From the NCBI GenBank assembly GCA_020249265.1, contig JADCGA010000024.1:1-64000 (forward strand): DNA of 64,000 bases. Direction: 5' to 3'. How positions within the stretch are numbered: the stretch's first letter is position 1; every line of letters begins with the position of its first letter. Below the pieces are notes generated by a model. The model searched no databases. It saw nothing but the letters and a program-made list of their open reading frames with translations, and was not told the origin of the DNA. Below, in pieces: positions 63,875-64,000 of this stretch. This DNA comes from Roseomonas sp. (GTDB lineage: Bacteria > Pseudomonadota > Alphaproteobacteria > Acetobacterales > Acetobacteraceae). Position numbers and translations under genes: made by a program.

Positions 63875-64000
63875 CTATCTTTTCTTCCCGCCCACCCTTT
63901 GGATGGAGGCAATACGCAAAGCGGCCTTGCCGGATGCCTTCGCGATTTCATTGTCCTGCGCTTCAATTTGCTTCTCCGCCGGGAGGTCACCATCAAGCCC
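63875..64000 (-). CDS. C-terminal part of an unidentified gene, cut by the window edge
   Basis: The last 41 codons of a minus-strand gene read LPAEKQIEAQDNEIAKASGK then AALRIASIQRVGGKKR and a TAG at 63875-63877. The helical, charged tail has coding character but is too short to name. A gene continuing to the right of the window is likely. The stretch 63710-63874 between it and the RidA-family gene shows no gene. Confidence 0.5.
   Translation of the reverse strand, partial: GLDGDLPAEKQIEAQDNEIAKASGKAALRIASIQRVGGKKR

Overview
The window looks like chromosome from a high-GC alphaproteobacterium, probably a Roseomonas-like member of the Acetobacteraceae. This is inferred from gene content: TctC/Bug solute receptors, two MmgE/PrpD genes, cyclase and class V aminotransferase genes, a parvulin-argJ-GNAT/Nudix block next to secA, and a leaderless attenuator peptide. 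No rRNA, tRNA or CRISPR array was seen. Most of the window is compact, with many ATGA, GTGA and TAATG overlaps.

Region 1 (1-8067). The left edge holds the tail of an IS3-family element that cut an IS481-family element. Then come an HNH nuclease, an alpha/beta hydrolase and a frameshifted gluQ. A tightly overlapped minus-strand run follows: SBF transporter, two tiny proteins, MFS, a hydrolase that seems to lack its nucleophile, a TauE-like permease and an N-terminally truncated Bug receptor.

Region 2 (8473-21664). A LysE exporter and a LuxR-type regulator translationally coupled to an outer-membrane protein precede CinA-like, GNAT-Nudix, argJ, parvulin and secA genes. The 3' end of secA recurs about 0.9 kb downstream, with a glutathione transferase between the copies. 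Next is a probable arginine attenuator: a promoter, a leaderless 31-residue peptide with four consecutive Arg codons, a terminator, then a GNAT gene and argC.

Region 3 (21777-43765). Two divergent catabolic transcription units (Bug receptor, SDR, cyclase, PrpD; EthD-like protein, PrpD) are followed by galU, a ferric-reductase-like flavoprotein, an aminotransferase, alcohol dehydrogenase, yicC-like gene, gmk, transporters, polA, a zf-CHCC protein, a lipase-like lipoprotein, a HIT protein and a GMC oxidoreductase.

Region 4 (43811-56475) is the accessory region, a surface-glycan locus. Two divergent copies of a methyltransferase/left-handed-beta-helix acyltransferase pair face each other tail to tail. 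They meet at a junction made of two gene remnants. The right-hand copy belongs to an operon that also carries an FdtA-like ketoisomerase, a DegT aminotransferase, a FemAB-like protein and a beta-propeller glycosidase-like protein. Divergent to it are a GT61 glycosyltransferase, a PhyH dioxygenase and an FkbM methyltransferase. An IS3 remnant marks the right side, followed by a CgeB-like protein. Together these genes probably make, transfer and decorate a 3-amino-3,6-dideoxyhexose-type glycan.

Region 5 (56560-64000) returns to housekeeping style: Asp/Glu-racemase-like protein, JmjC/cupin oxygenase, OmpA-like, fasciclin and DUF2459 proteins, LutA-like protein, SirB1-like protein, hemW, a RidA-family protein and a partial gene at the right edge.
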